Positions 14,281 through 14,325 of a DNA stretch of 14,325 nt are shown here, one piece after another. A program made the translations under genes and the position numbers. The notes below the pieces were generated by a model. That model saw only the letters and a list, made by a program, of their open reading frames with translations, made no database searches and had not been told where the DNA came from. The first letter of the stretch is position 1; every line of letters starts with the position of its first letter. The DNA is from an uncultured Chitinophaga sp. (GTDB taxonomy: Bacteria; Bacteroidota; Bacteroidia; Chitinophagales; Chitinophagaceae): NCBI RefSeq assembly GCF_937874145.1, contig NZ_CALNBI010000217.1, positions 1-14,325 on the forward strand, read 5' to 3'.

Positions 14281-14325
14281 ATGCAAACATTACATCCGAA
14301 AGTGACACTGGTAGGCGCCGGCCCC
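14281..14325 (+). CDS. cobA: Uroporphyrinogen-III C-methyltransferase, 3'-truncated
   Basis: Only the first 15 codons are in the window: MQTLHPKVTLVGAGP. The VTLVGAGP segment is the conserved N-terminal glycine loop of SAM-dependent uroporphyrinogen-III methyltransferases (CobA/SumT/CysG group), which make precorrin-2, the precursor of siroheme. The gap from the sulfite reductase stop is 32 nt and contains a run of ten A (14264-14273), with no terminator, so the two are likely one operon. The enzyme would supply the reductase's siroheme. Related tetrapyrrole methyltransferases start alike; the context makes cobA the best choice. Confidence 0.75.
   Translation, partial: MQTLHPKVTLVGAGP

Noticed and set aside
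1..14325. CRISPR arrays, tRNA or rRNA genes, transposase genes
   Set aside because: No regularly spaced repeats, no cloverleaf or rRNA-like segments, and no transposase-like proteins were seen on either strand.

Overview
The window looks like a chromosomal segment of a Bacteroidota species, most likely Chitinophagaceae (Chitinophaga or a relative). The evidence is a SusC/SusD pair, TonB-dependent receptors with an N-terminal carboxypeptidase-like regulatory domain and a terminal Phe, start codons mostly without a Shine-Dalgarno sequence, and promoters of the Bacteroidota type (TTTG, about 19 nt, TAnnTTTG). The family assignment is by sequence feel and was not tested.

Layout from left to right. 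(1) The 3' part of rpsA (ribosomal protein S1) ends at 1417 with a strong terminator. (2) A 419-nt gap with several small hairpins leads to a promoter full of CCTAT half-sites. (3) A susC/susD outer-membrane import pair (1837-6561) has no carbohydrate-active enzyme and no sigma/anti-sigma regulator beside it, and ends at a perfect hairpin terminator. (4) A small membrane protein of unknown function lies at 6636-6860. (5) A siderophore-type TonB-dependent receptor (7102-9531) has a structured leader containing a terminator-like hairpin, and a 12-bp terminator stem follows it. (6) Two overlapping, visibly AT-richer genes (9721-10576) encode an unknown protein and a HEPN-like protein. (7) A divergent HAD phosphatase of the HxpB type is on the minus strand. 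(8) A 650-nt gap holds a possible inverted-repeat-bounded element, a 15-bp palindrome, a textbook Bacteroidota promoter and a long leader. (9) An assimilatory-type siroheme sulfite reductase carries a C-terminal HEPN-like extension. (10) The first codons of a probable cobA/sumT (uroporphyrinogen-III C-methyltransferase, siroheme synthesis) run off the right edge.

How the genes fit together. Sulfite reductase and cobA form a sulfur-assimilation operon in which the second gene makes the precursor of the first enzyme's siroheme. The most interesting find is in the leader of this operon. A 14-codon ORF with a good ribosome-binding site, MMHMCRFCWENPAD, contains two Cys and four Met codons counting the initiator. 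It is followed by a terminator hairpin and by a segment that can pair alternatively with the terminator's left arm. The geometry is that of classical ribosome-mediated attenuation responding to cysteine supply.

The susC promoter and the sulfite reductase promoter also share two motifs, CCTATACCTTYG followed by TCTAYAAAATNNATAGG. This suggests that the SusC/SusD importer belongs to the same sulfur-responsive regulon and may import a sulfur-containing nutrient. Both ideas are inferences from sequence and need comparative and experimental tests.
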